Below, one piece after another: positions 8,942 to 16,965 of a stretch of DNA of 64,000 nt. The stretch spans positions 85,386 to 149,385 of the forward strand of contig NZ_LATM01000013.1 of assembly GCF_000972495.1 (NCBI RefSeq), written 5' to 3'. The stretch comes from Hymenobacter terrenus. GTDB lineage: Bacteria > Bacteroidota > Bacteroidia > Cytophagales > Hymenobacteraceae. The translations under genes were made by a program, and so were the position numbers. Under the pieces are notes generated by a model. It did no database searches. It was given only the letters and a program-made list of their open reading frames with translations, and had not been told where the DNA came from. Numbering within the stretch: position 1 is the stretch's first letter; each line of letters begins with the position of its first letter.

Positions 8942-9895
8942 CTATTCCTTGCTGCTCGGGCTGCCGGGGGCGGAGGGAGCGCCCATCATGAGGCCGAGTA
9001 GCTGCAGGCCAATGGCTGGCCCGTCTTTGCTGTAATCGAGGACGGGGCCAGTGGTGGCGATGTGTAGGTCTTGGGGGGTGACAGGCTTGGTTTGGACGCT
9101 GGTAAATTCGTACAGCATCTGCTGGGTGTGGGCCTGGTCGAAATAAACCACAATCTTCATGATGCCCTGCTTCTCCTGGACGTAGATGGGGTGGGCAAAA
9201 TTCAGCGCCACCGGCATCTTGCTCGACGTCCAGACGTCCAGGGCCACGGCCTCCAGATTCAGTGGGCCGGGCTCTGGGCGGGCGGTTGCGGGGGCCGGTG
9301 ACTTGCGGGTATACCGGGTTTTCACGCAGGGGTAGCCCGCTACCAGCCCCGTTTCGGTGGTGGGTTGAACGGTGTACTCGGCGTCGGTCACCGCCAGGGA
9401 CTGCCACTCCTGTTTCGTCTTCGCGCCAGCGTAGTGAAAGACGATTTGTTTGGGACTTGACTGGGACTTAAACAAGCACAGGCCGGTGTTTTTTGCACCG
9501 TTAAAATAATTCTCGAGGTGGTAAGTCAGCGCGTCGGTGGTGGCGCGGGCTTCCTGGCCGCGCACGTAAATGGTGGCCTTCCGGGGCAGCATGAGAGCCA
9601 TCATGGTCAGGCCCGGGTTTTGCTGGGCTTGGGCCTGTGCCTGCTGTTGCTCCGCCGCCGACATGCCGCTCATAATGCGCTGCACTTGCTCCTGCAGGTG
9701 GCCCTTGGCGGGGTCCAGTTGGCTCATGGCCTTATCGTAGAGGTTGCCCGGCAGCGACACGCGGGTAGTGACGACTCCCAGCGTAAAAGCCGGCACCGAT
9801 GCCAGTGGCCGCCGCACGGGCGGGTGGTTACCAGTGGTCAACAAGGCCATGGGGGCCAATAGTAGGAAAACGACCTTTCGACGAGTTGTACGCAT
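8942..9895 (-). CDS. Secreted hypothetical protein, 317 aa (DUF4412-like)
   Basis: Exported protein of unknown function. The start at 9895 is preferred because it places a basic n-region and hydrophobic core (MRTTRRKVVFLLLAPMALL) at the N-terminus; the frame is open further upstream, but that adds a non-signal-like leader. A Gln/Ala-rich segment (QQQAQAQAQQ) lies near residue 90. The body has repeated beta-strand pairs of the kind seen in DUF4412-type periplasmic or outer-membrane-associated proteins (phrases such as TIYVRGQEARATTD and MPVALNFAHPIYV). It is flanked on both sides by relics of another surface protein. The family link is tentative. Confidence 0.6.
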   Translation of the reverse strand: MRTTRRKVVFLLLAPMALLTTGNHPPVRRPLASVPAFTLGVVTTRVSLPGNLYDKAMSQLDPAKGHLQEQVQRIMSGMSAAEQQQAQAQAQQNPGLTMMALMLPRKATIYVRGQEARATTDALTYHLENYFNGAKNTGLCLFKSQSSPKQIVFHYAGAKTKQEWQSLAVTDAEYTVQPTTETGLVAGYPCVKTRYTRKSPAPATARPEPGPLNLEAVALDVWTSSKMPVALNFAHPIYVQEKQGIMKIVVYFDQAHTQQMLYEFTSVQTKPVTPQDLHIATTGPVLDYSKDGPAIGLQLLGLMMGAPSAPGSPSSKE

Positions 9896-10188
9896 GGGAA
9901 AAAGGATTACACGATGAGAAACCTGCCCCGTTCTACTGAGCCGGCATGGTATGCCACGGCCTAAGGGCCGTCTTGCAGGGCTCAAAGCTACTCTCCATAA
10001 AAGCAACGGCACGAACCTGATAATAGCCAAGTTGCCAGATTTTACGGGTTCCTACACCGGGTAAACGTCTACCGGCTCGACGACTTTTGGGCTTGCCACT
10101 GCGAAGACGAGTTGCGAGCCACCTAGCCACCTTCCCGCCCCTTTCTGCAAGCTGTCCCAGACACTATGAGCATCACATCAACGAGACG

Positions 10189-10370
10189 CGGCCGTTGAAA
10201 AACAAGCTCAGCAGCCCGGTACGGCCTTCCAGCCTGATGCCAGGGTGACGCGTAGCCGTGGCGGCTGTAGGTGGTGAGGCCGATAAATGCCTGGTCGGCT
10301 ACAGTAAAGTCGGCACCCGTGGCCGCGCTTAACGCCGGCAGAAGTTCGTCTTGAAGTCATCAAGCGGCAT
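10189..10370 (-). pseudogene. Relic of an outer-membrane beta-barrel protein (copy 2)
   Basis: The minus strand encodes LQDELLPALSAATGADFTVA, then DQAFIGLTTYSRHGY, and after a small frameshift GIRLEGRTGLLSLFFNGR. This aligns with copy 1 at 8078-8450. It has no start codon or signal peptide, and the frame is broken between the two blocks. The pair suggests a tandem duplication or a two-gene array that has decayed around 8942-9895. Confidence 0.55.
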
Positions 10371-10862
10371 CGCGATGCTAGTGCCTCCAGCGAAAGCGAA
10401 GCGACGGCTTACCGGAAGCTGGCGGGCTGGGGCTGCTACGCCGACGCGGCTAACCTGCCAGCGAATACAACGAATCTATCGGTCCGCCCCGGCCAGCTTT
10501 ACCTGTTGCGGCCCCACGTGCAGCCCAGCCGGCTCGAACTGTCGAAATCCGCTTCCGAACGGCCAACCGCGTTGCAACACCCAGCCACCATTGAGTGGCC
10601 TTAATTCGCAGTTGCGCCGGGCGCTGGCGCAACTCAACTCGAAATTCCAACAACCCAGGCGAGGCGAAGAATAGTTTTGCCAATCTATCCGTGGGGCCCC
10701 ATCCAAAACGCACCTGTTGGCCCACCCACCGCACGCTTTTTGCTTTACCGCCCACGCGCCGGCGCATGCCCCCCGCACTGCTGATTTGTTGGCAAAAAGC
10801 TAGAATTTTGGCACGTATGGTGAGGCCATTAAGGTCCAATACTTGGTTATCTAATCTAAGTT
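10371..10862. other. Intergenic, nothing recognisable
   Basis: About 490 bp with open frames on both strands, but none has a credible start, composition or domain. They read as GC-rich shadow frames. Some sequence resembles the upstream flank of the first outer-membrane relic (near 8590-8640). I see no RNA gene or terminator. Confidence 0.4.
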
Positions 10863-11147
10863 ATGCCTCTCTCTCTCGCTATTTCTAAAACCCTGGGATT
10901 CGTCTTATTAAGCCTCTCGACCCTAGCCACAGTCACCGGGCTAGTACTGCCGTTCGTGTCCGTAGGGCTGCCGCGCAAGCCGCTCTGGGTTAGCGGCTGT
11001 CTCATTGCCGGCGAATTGCTATTCGCCGCCGCGCTGGTGTTTTTAGGTAGTCAGTATGGCCGGCGACTCAAACTCAAACTACTCGCCTGGTTACACCGAA
11101 CATTCGGATGGCGGCCCGCAGCCAAACGGCAAGCCGATGGGGGCTAG
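10863..11147 (+). CDS. Small two-helix membrane protein (transporter suffix domain-like)
   Basis: A 94-residue protein with two transmembrane helices (about residues 8-33 and 42-65), separated by a short loop with RKPLW, and a basic C-terminal tail (GRRLKLKLLAWLHR). This pattern matches the small transporter suffix domain family, found alone or at the C-terminus of transporters. It is probably an inner-membrane protein with the tail in the cytoplasm. No transporter gene is adjacent. Function unknown. Confidence 0.6.
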   Translation: MPLSLAISKTLGFVLLSLSTLATVTGLVLPFVSVGLPRKPLWVSGCLIAGELLFAAALVFLGSQYGRRLKLKLLAWLHRTFGWRPAAKRQADGG

Positions 11148-11423
11148 TAAAGCAAATCATTCAGAAGAGGGCATTCTTTCCTGCCGCTCGTTGTGGGTCA
11201 AATTACTGTATATTGACTGCTGATAGTTGGGTGTTTACAGCGGAAAGCTTGCCGCCATTCAGCTCTTCAAACTGGTGCTAGGAAGTGTTTGGCAGCCCTT
11301 CAGCGTGTGTAACCAAAAAACCCGTGCCCGAAGGAAGCACCTCGATGTCCTTTCAAAATTAGGTCTGCCATTAGAGGTGCCGGCGGCAGGTCCGCTTCGG
11401 CCACTTTCGGTTACAGCACTTCC

Positions 11424-11681
11424 TTACAGTAGCGCTACTTTACGCAACTCTCGGTTTGCCTTGACAGTTTCCGCGCTGAGGGCGCCTAGTCGGTCGTTTG
11501 CTTCCTAGAAACCGGCAAAAGATTCCCGGGATTTGCCTTTATCCTTGCTCCACTCTGCTGCAGAGCAACCTTCCTCGGTGTTCATGCGCAGGCGCTGTCC
11601 GTTGAAAGCAGCCCGTACGTAAACAAGGCCGCGGCCCGCGGCGTCGGGCTGGTCAGTACGCCGTTCAAAAGTAATGGTCAT
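11424..11681 (-). pseudogene. N-terminal relic of a tyrosine recombinase (phage integrase)
   Basis: From an ATG at 11681 the minus strand reads MTITFERRTDQPDAAGRGLV, then YVRAAFNGQRLRM and a Trp-Lys-rich segment, until a TAG at 11505-11507. In the same frame it continues EANDRLGALSAETVKANREL and meets TAA at 11424. This parallels the arm-binding domain of the intact integrase at 52063-53382 (FELRHDKQDKAGTVPVYVSA, then FDGLRLR, then the RSFPGY...ANLGLAAL region). The catalytic domain is missing. Its start is 150 bp from the left attachment repeat, close to the 174 bp separating the intact integrase start from the right repeat. Confidence 0.7.
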
Positions 11682-11767
11682 GGTAGTGGCGAGTACAGGG
11701 GCGCGCTTAGTGGCATTTTTCCCGTAGTAAGTCGGTGTATCTCGCGTAGCAGACCGAAACGCAAGAA

Positions 11768-11812
11768 CCCCCGAAAAGTACCTTCACGACGTGAAAGGCG
11801 GCTTTTCGGGGG
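11768..11812. repeat. Interrupted inverted repeat beside the left attachment site
   Basis: Arms CCCCCGAAAAG (11768-11778) and CTTTTCGGGGG (11802-11812) are exact complements, with a small inner dyad (TTCAC/GTGAA) in the loop. It lies 19 bp left of the attachment repeat and between the dead integrase and the repressor. It could be a terminator or a structured recombination or regulatory site. Confidence 0.5.
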
Positions 11813-11830
11813 GGGCCGTGGCAATGTAAT

Positions 11831-11844
11831 GTACCCGGAGCCGG
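11831..11844. other. Candidate left attachment site (copy of tRNA-Leu 3' end)
   Basis: The 14 bp GTACCCGGAGCCGG match 53556-53569 exactly, in the same orientation; allowing one mismatch extends the match to 17 bp. The right copy is the 3' end of tRNA-Leu beside an integrase gene, which is the classical insertion target of tyrosine recombinases. The interval between the copies is about 41.7 kb and contains all the phage-like genes. A 14-bp match is suggestive rather than conclusive in a GC-rich genome. Confidence 0.6.
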
Positions 11845-11951
11845 GGTAGCGTCCAGCCTCAAAAACGAGACGCTAACTCCTTGATTGACTTCCGGTAGTG
11901 TGAAAATTAATTGGTGGTGAAAATAAACAGGTGGCGTAGCAGGGCACGTAA

Positions 11952-11977
11952 CCACCTGAACTGCTTTTTTCAGGTGG
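11952..11977 (-). terminator. Intrinsic terminator-like hairpin after the repressor gene
   Basis: CCACCTGAA (11952-11960) and TTCAGGTGG (11969-11977) form a 9-bp stem directly abutting the stop codon of the leftward repressor gene. The loop rather than the downstream flank carries the A/T run, so termination efficiency is uncertain. Another CAGGTGG copy is at about 11929-11935. Confidence 0.45.
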
Positions 11978-12874
11978 CTACACCAGCCGCAGCTGCTCGC
12001 TCTGTCGGCTCGTAATCCGCTCCATCATTTCCAGGAGCCGGCCGCGCATATCCGACAAGTCACGCGCCATAATTTCTAGCAGGCCCGCTACCCGCTCAAA
12101 GGCTTCTTCCTTGTTGGCCGGTACCCGCGTGGTCAGGATGCCGCGCACTTCCCAGATTTCCCAGATGGTTTCGCGGGGAATGACGTGCGGGGAGAAGTAC
12201 GAATTATCTGATAACAACTCCACCTCCTCGTCGCCGTTCTGAATAGGCCGCTGAATGCGCTTCACCATCATTGTTTCGGCGGTCACCACCACGTATACGT
12301 GTCGGGGCTTCACCATGCGCCAGTCGTCCACGCACCGCGCAATCACCACATCACTGGTCCATAGCGTAGGCTCCATGCTGGAGCCTTCCACTTCAAACGC
12401 CCGGTGCGACTTGCCCGAGAACTGCGGCAGCGCCAGCAGCTCCAGGTCCATTTCCTTTAACAGTTGTGGTTTCTCACGCGCCAGTTGGTAGCCAGCCTGC
12501 GCCGGCGTCGGCACCAGCATGATGCCTTCGTCGCCCGCCATGTTGAGCGTGATAACCGCCGGGGCGTGCATCCCGCCATAGTGCACATGGGCCTGCTCAC
12601 CAGCAGGCTTTTTTGTCGTTTTCGGTTCCTCAGCAACTTTGGCCGGGGTCAGCATTTCCCCGTTGCCCAGCAGCAGCCAGCCCGGATTTACCTCCGGGTA
12701 AGTCTGCAGTACTTCCACCAGCGTGTCAAAGCCAGGCTTAAACTTGTGACCAATAAAGTTGTATAGTTTCGTTGGCCGGTCGTGTCCAAGTTTCTTGGCA
12801 GCACCATAAACAGAGTCGCCATAGTGCTCAATAATAGCTGCTAAACGGTCGCCAATCTGCTTTTGCTGTTCCAT
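11978..12874 (-). CDS. Phage-type repressor, XRE-like N-terminus with LexA-like S24 peptidase domain
   Basis: Element-encoded master repressor candidate, 298 aa. Residues 1-70 form a helix-turn-helix region of the type seen in Bacteroidota phage repressors (AAKKLGHDRPTKLYNFIG). Residues about 105-230 form an S24/LexA-like domain: the catalytic Ser166 is in EGSSMEPTL and the Lys205 in MMVKR. The C-terminal tail is a helical, probably oligomerising segment. An Ala-Gly pair at 113-114 could be the self-cleavage site, giving induction by RecA during DNA damage; this is inference. It is divergent from the next gene across a 98-bp region that contains a dyad, the layout of a CI/Cro switch. Confidence 0.85.
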   Translation of the reverse strand: MEQQKQIGDRLAAIIEHYGDSVYGAAKKLGHDRPTKLYNFIGHKFKPGFDTLVEVLQTYPEVNPGWLLLGNGEMLTPAKVAEEPKTTKKPAGEQAHVHYGGMHAPAVITLNMAGDEGIMLVPTPAQAGYQLAREKPQLLKEMDLELLALPQFSGKSHRAFEVEGSSMEPTLWTSDVVIARCVDDWRMVKPRHVYVVVTAETMMVKRIQRPIQNGDEEVELLSDNSYFSPHVIPRETIWEIWEVRGILTTRVPANKEEAFERVAGLLEIMARDLSDMRGRLLEMMERITSRQSEQLRLV

Positions 12875-12877
12875 TTT

Positions 12878-12898
12878 GTTTTACATTACTGTTAAAAC
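12878..12898. promoter_or_regulatory. Candidate operator dyad in the divergent repressor promoter
   Basis: GTTTTA (12878-12883) and TAAAAC (12893-12898) are perfect 6-bp arms with a 9-bp spacer, in the AT-rich gap between the leftward repressor and the rightward small DNA-binding gene. Position and symmetry fit an operator bound by a dimeric repressor. A second, weaker TTG/CAA-rich stretch follows. No promoter consensus is clear. Confidence 0.45.
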
Positions 12899-12972
12899 TA
12901 ATTTGGCAGTTCAAATTTGTTGTTGTAAAATTGTCCTGCTTCGGAATCAAAGTTAAACAATCGGCAAATAAA

Positions 12973-13245
12973 ATGGAACACATTGCAAAGAAAATTTCAG
13001 AGCAGCGCCACCTTTTCGGCAAGCGCAGCAACTACACGGCCCGCATCATTGACAACTTAGAGGCTAAGGGTAAGACGTTTACACGCCAGCAAGTTTACAA
13101 CGTCGTTTCTGGTCGCTACTTCAACATGGATGTGGCCGAGGCTTTTTTTGAAGAGCTTGCAGTTGAAGTAAAGCGCCGCTCCGACCTCGAAACCCTGGCT
13201 AACGGGCAGTCCGGTGTTGCATTAAGCCCCCAAGTCCCCGCCTAG
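12973..13245 (+). CDS. Small DNA-binding protein (Cro-like), first gene of the rightward operon
   Basis: A 90-residue protein starting MEHIAKKISEQRHLFGKRSN; this ATG is preferred to one 42 bp upstream because that would run into the control region. The segment TARIIDNLEAKGKTFTRQQV looks like a helix-turn-helix, followed by a short dimerisation-like helix (MDVAEAFFEELAVEVKRR). Its position opposite the S24 repressor makes it the Cro/early regulator candidate. It is 3 bp from the next gene, so co-transcribed. It ends with a TAG stop. Confidence 0.65.
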   Translation: MEHIAKKISEQRHLFGKRSNYTARIIDNLEAKGKTFTRQQVYNVVSGRYFNMDVAEAFFEELAVEVKRRSDLETLANGQSGVALSPQVPA

Positions 13246-13247
13246 CC

Positions 13248-13583
13248 ATGCAAGTTGCCCTGCTAGTCCCCGAACAGGAGTGGCGGCAGCTGTTGGCCGA
13301 TGTGCAGCGCCTCAAAGCCACCGAGGCCGCCACGCCCGCCCTCGCCCCAACTCCGCCACCCGCGCCCGACCTCATCCTAACCGTGCGCGAGGCTGCCCAC
13401 TACATGCGCCTCAAACCCGAAGGCGTCCGCAACGCCCGCCGCGCCGGTCGCTTGTCCGGCCTGCGCCTCAACGAGAAGGAGTGGGGCTTCCGTCAGTCGG
13501 AACTCGACCGCTACCTGTCCCGCTACAACCGCCGACCCCTCGACGCGCCCTCAACCCCCGCACCGCTCCGGGTGGCCGCCTAA
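13248..13583 (+). CDS. Helix-turn-helix protein, excisionase-like (HTH_17 type)
   Basis: A 111-aa protein with a Pro/Ala-rich linker (about residues 28-42), then a winged-helix excisionase-type domain: LTVREAAHYMRLKPEGVRNA followed by ELDRYLSRY. Such proteins bind DNA in recombination directionality or replication control. It lies between the Cro-like gene (3-bp gap) and the next gene (11-bp gap), within the early operon. Whether it is a true Xis is uncertain, because it is 38 kb from the integrase in linear form, though close to it once the element is circularised. Confidence 0.7.
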   Translation: MQVALLVPEQEWRQLLADVQRLKATEAATPALAPTPPPAPDLILTVREAAHYMRLKPEGVRNARRAGRLSGLRLNEKEWGFRQSELDRYLSRYNRRPLDAPSTPAPLRVAA

Positions 13584-13594
13584 CCCCGCTTGCC

Positions 13595-14194
13595 ATGTCC
13601 CAACTACTTCCCCTTGTCGGGCCCACGCGCCCCGACGACCACGAGGTTACGGCCTCCCTCATCACCATCCAGAAGGCTCGGGTCAAAGACCAGCACCTGA
13701 CCTGCGAATTCACCTAGCAGCGCACCACAGACGCGCCACCCCGCGCCTTCGCTCTCACCTGCACCGAGCAAATCCACCCCGACCTGGGCCACGTCCTCAG
13801 CCGCCTAGTGCCGCACCTGTGCCTGCTCACCGAGCAACTCATCGAAATGCCCGACTTCTGGCCCGATGTGGCCGAGAAGCTGCCCACCCGCTTCGAGCCG
13901 TTCACCGTCACCGGCTTCTCCATGGGCAAAGGGCAGGGGGGCGTGACGCTTGTGGGCCAACGCACCCTCATGGGCAACAAGGGGCTCAACCTGACCAGCC
14001 CCTACGTCAGCTTCGCCGATGAATCGGATGCTGCCTACCCGTATGCCCCCCTGCTCGAATCCAAGCTAGCCGCCGCCCTGGCCGAGGTTGAAGCGGCCCT
14101 CCGCGGCAAATGCACCGAATACCGCCAGCTCGACCTGTTCGACACCTACTCCACTGATTCCGTCTCCTTGGTGCCCACGCTCCCGCAGGCATGA
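13595..14194 (+). pseudogene. Phage early-operon protein interrupted by one in-frame TAG
   Basis: An ATG at 13595 begins a frame that would give 199 residues to the stop at 14194 but for a TAG at 13715-13717 (codon 41, sequence FT-stop-QRTTDAPP). No frameshift is seen: the frame on both sides has the same composition and the downstream part (FALTCTEQIHPDLGHVLSR, then LTEQLIEMPDFWPDVAE) looks coding. The C-terminus overlaps the next start by 4 bp (ATGA), the spacing of an intact operon. The downstream part could be translated from internal starts. I do not recognise the family. The lesion may be a recent nonsense mutation (CAG to TAG is the simplest change). Confidence 0.6.
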
Positions 14195-15018
14195 AGCTTC
14201 CGGCTATCCAATTCTACCCCGGCGACTGGCACAAGGACCAGGGCGTCCAGGCCCTCGACCTGGCACAGCGCGGGGCCTGGTTCGAACTGCTGTTGATGAT
14301 GCACGACAGCGATGAGCGCGGCGTGCTGCTCGTCAACGGCCAGCCCATGCCCGACGCCGTCATCGCCCGCCGCCTCGGTTTGGATAATCAAACTGCCAAC
14401 CAAATCCTAACCACCCTGCTCGACTTTGGCGTGGCCAGCCGCCGCGAGTCCGACGGCGCCCTCTACTGCCGCCGCATGGTCAAAGACGAGCACTTGCGCC
14501 AGGTACGTACCGAAGCGGGCAAAAAGGGCGGAAACCCCAGTTTGCTTAACCAAACCGCCAACCAAAACCCAGCCACCGGGGATAAGCAAATGCCAACCAC
14601 CAGGGTTAAGCAAAATTCAACCCCTTCATTTTCATGTTCAACTTCAATTACATCTTCAAAAGAAGAGAGGGGAGCGGCTAACGCCGCTGCGCCCGCCCGC
14701 TCCTCCAAAAAGTCAGTTGCCAAGCCGGCCACCGACCCGAAGAAAGGGGGCCCGCGCCCCACGCTGGCCGACGTACAGGCTTACGCCGCCGAGCAGCACC
14801 CCGCCAGCGCCGACGCCCAAACCGAAGCCGCCGCCTTCCACGACCACTACGAAAGCAACGGCTGGCGCGTGAGCGGCAAAACCCCCATGGCCAACTGGCG
14901 CGCCGCCTTCCGCAACTGGATGCGCCGCCGCGCCCAGTTCCAGGCCGCTGGCCAGTCGCCGGCCCCAAACCGGGCCCGCACCGCCCCCAAACCCACCGAC
15001 CCCTCCCGCTGGAGCTAA
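14191..15018 (+). CDS. Phage replication initiation-like protein (DUF1376-like N-terminus)
   Basis: A 275-aa protein. The N-terminal domain (about residues 1-105) begins KLPAIQFYPGDWHKDQGVQA, then LAQRGAWFELLLMMHDSDERG, the characteristic opening of the DUF1376 family of phage replication proteins. A low-complexity Ser/Lys/Asn-rich linker (about 115-185) and a C-terminal helical domain with WRVSGKTPMANWRAAFRNWM follow, the segment used by many phage O-type proteins for helicase recruitment. It sits directly before dnaB (12-bp gap), so the pair probably forms the replication module: origin binding and helicase loading. The exact origin is not visible. Confidence 0.75.
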   Translation: MKLPAIQFYPGDWHKDQGVQALDLAQRGAWFELLLMMHDSDERGVLLVNGQPMPDAVIARRLGLDNQTANQILTTLLDFGVASRRESDGALYCRRMVKDEHLRQVRTEAGKKGGNPSLLNQTANQNPATGDKQMPTTRVKQNSTPSFSCSTSITSSKEERGAANAAAPARSSKKSVAKPATDPKKGGPRPTLADVQAYAAEQHPASADAQTEAAAFHDHYESNGWRVSGKTPMANWRAAFRNWMRRRAQFQAAGQSPAPNRARTAPKPTDPSRWS

Positions 15019-15030
15019 CCAATCCTTCCC

Positions 15031-16416
15031 ATGAACCCCCGTCCCGCAACCTCTGCTCCCCGCCAAATTCAACTCCCCCCGCAAGTCCTCGACCTCGAAG
15101 CCGCCGTGCTCGGCGCCGCCCTGCTCGAAGCCGATGCCCAGCGCACGATGCTGGCCATCCTCACCAACGAGGAAATATTCTACTGCACCGCCCACCAGCA
15201 GGTTTACCGGGCCATCCGCGACTTGGTGCAGGTCGGCGACCACGCCGACATCCTCACCGTCACCCAGGAGCTGCGCCGCCGCGGCACCCTGGCCCGCACT
15301 GGCGGCCCGGCCTTCGTCGCCGGTCTCACCAGCAAAATCAACTCCGCCGCCCACCTCGAAACCCACTGCCGTGCCCTGCAGGAGCAGCATGCTCGCCGCG
15401 TCATCATCAAAGCCGGCACCGAAATGGCCGCCTACGGCTACGACGACACCCGCGACCCGCTCACTCTGCTCAGCGACGCCCAAACCCACCTCACCACCCT
15501 GCACCGCAGCCTCGAAACCCGCCCCGGCCAAACCGCCGCCGCGGCCGAAGAAGCTACCTTCGCCCACTTGGCCCAGGCCGTTGGCCAGCACGGCCTCACC
15601 GGCGTCCCCACCGGCCTCACCCAGCTCGACGGCCTCACCGGCGGCTGGCAACCCTCCGACCTCATCATCCTGGCCGCCCGCCCGGCAATGGGCAAAACCG
15701 CCGCCATGCTGCACTTCGCCCGCACCGCCGCCCTCGACCACGGCCAGCACACGGCCATCTTCAGCCTCGAAATGCCCATCCTGCAGCTCATGCAGCGCCT
15801 GGTGGCCAGCGAAGTGCCCGGCTACAGTAACTCCGACCTGCGCCGCGGCAACCTGCCCGGCGGCCTCGAGCAAGTAGCCCACATCCGCCAGCAGGCCCAG
15901 CGCCTGCGCACCCACGGCCACGCCCTGCACCTCGATGACACGCCCGGCCTCACCGTCCAGCAGCTGCGCGCCAAATGCGCCCGCCTGCACGCCCAGCACC
16001 CCCTGAGCCTGGTCCTGGTCGACTACATCCAGCTGATGCGCGGCGACACCAAAGGCAACCGAGAGCAGGAAGTGGGCAGCATTAGCTGCGGCCTCAAGGA
16101 GCTGGCGAAGGAACTCAATGCCCCCGTCATTGCCCTCTCCCAGCTCAGCCGTGACGTGGAGAAAAGGGGAGGAGAGAAGCGCCCGCTGCTCTCGGACCTG
16201 CGCGAGTCCGGCAGCCTGGAGCAGGATGCCGATTGCATCATCTTTCTCTGGCGCGGCGAATATTACAATATTACCGAGTACGAGGATGGCACCGCCACCG
16301 CCGATACGGTGCTGTTCGACATCGCCAAGCACCGCAACGGCGCTACCGATGAGGTGGTTGCAAGCTGCGCTATGCGTCGTGGCGTATTCTGTGATTTAAG
16401 CAGGTGGAATACCTGA
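15031..16416 (+). CDS. dnaB: Replicative DNA helicase, DnaB family
   Basis: A complete 461-aa DnaB-like helicase encoded by the element. The N-terminal DnaB domain (about residues 10-115, with LEAAVLGAALLE and EIFYCTAHQQVYRAI) binds primase or loader. The RecA-like domain carries Walker A ARPAMGKTA (about 216-224), Walker B with LVLVDYIQLM (about 327-336) and the sensor or loop ALSQLSRDVEKR. It would unwind DNA at the element's fork. A decayed second copy of its C-terminal half lies at 24549-25074, on the other side of the type VI effector genes. Confidence 0.93.
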   Translation: MNPRPATSAPRQIQLPPQVLDLEAAVLGAALLEADAQRTMLAILTNEEIFYCTAHQQVYRAIRDLVQVGDHADILTVTQELRRRGTLARTGGPAFVAGLTSKINSAAHLETHCRALQEQHARRVIIKAGTEMAAYGYDDTRDPLTLLSDAQTHLTTLHRSLETRPGQTAAAAEEATFAHLAQAVGQHGLTGVPTGLTQLDGLTGGWQPSDLIILAARPAMGKTAAMLHFARTAALDHGQHTAIFSLEMPILQLMQRLVASEVPGYSNSDLRRGNLPGGLEQVAHIRQQAQRLRTHGHALHLDDTPGLTVQQLRAKCARLHAQHPLSLVLVDYIQLMRGDTKGNREQEVGSISCGLKELAKELNAPVIALSQLSRDVEKRGGEKRPLLSDLRESGSLEQDADCIIFLWRGEYYNITEYEDGTATADTVLFDIAKHRNGATDEVVASCAMRRGVFCDLSRWNT

Positions 16417-16564
16417 TTTCATCTAATATTTCAATTCCTAACTCTACTGTTACGCAAGAGTTTTGTCTCCGCGTGGAGCATGACAGGTTATCTATGCTTG
16501 TCAGTCACCTATCTTCGTAGCCTGTTTATACTTTCTAGCAACCATCCCATTAATTCTTCCCAAT

Positions 16565-16960
16565 ATGTCATCTTTTTCCGGGACAATGACCATCGGCGGC
16601 AATCTGGCTAACTCCTACCCGGTGCTCATGTGCAACATCGGCTACCAGCAACGTATCAGTGAAACTGGCCGCCCCGCTTCTAAAGTCCGCAATAAGCCCG
16701 TGTTTGTATTGCTATCAGCCCCTGCCGATAACACGTTGCTGGAATGGATGATTAATAGCGAACGAACCCTTGATTGCCATATAAAATTAGCTACCATTGA
16801 TAATTCGGGCACTTTTCTGAACATCATATTGCTCGAAGCCTATTGCGTGGAATACGATATGACTTTCAGCGCCATGAGTAGCTCTGAAACGCGCACGGCT
16901 CTTTATATCAGCCCCAAGTCAATCGTGGTCAACGGAACAGAGCACAGCAATAACTGGTAG
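16565..16960 (+). CDS. tssD: Type VI secretion tube protein TssD (Hcp), Bacteroidota type
   Basis: A 131-aa Hcp ring protein that stacks into the T6SS inner tube and can carry small effectors. Family signs: an N-terminal strand, then the YQQRISETGRPASKVRNKPV segment and LLEWMINSERTLDCHI, then a C-terminal strand pattern with YCVEYDMTFS and the final TEHSNNW, matching the usual closing motif of Bacteroidota TssD. The length is typical. It starts the cargo module: the lipase-like gene begins 5 bp after its stop, so the two are co-transcribed and the lipase is probably loaded by this tube protein. Its base composition is clearly lower in GC than the flanking dnaB gene. Confidence 0.85.
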   Translation: MSSFSGTMTIGGNLANSYPVLMCNIGYQQRISETGRPASKVRNKPVFVLLSAPADNTLLEWMINSERTLDCHIKLATIDNSGTFLNIILLEAYCVEYDMTFSAMSSSETRTALYISPKSIVVNGTEHSNNW

Positions 16961-16965
16961 CTGTC

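Noticed and set aside
8625..9407. 260-codon minus-strand frame overlapping the secreted-protein gene
   Set aside because: Pro/Arg/His-rich composition typical of a shadow; only the frame at 8942-9895 has a signal peptide and strand pattern.
11707..11955. 82-codon frame across the left attachment repeat
   Set aside because: No domain, covers the hairpin and att site, and the composition is not coding-like.
14713..16332. 539-codon minus-strand frame opposite dnaB
   Set aside because: Gly/Ala/Val-rich antisense shadow of the DnaB frame, whose motifs are unmistakable.
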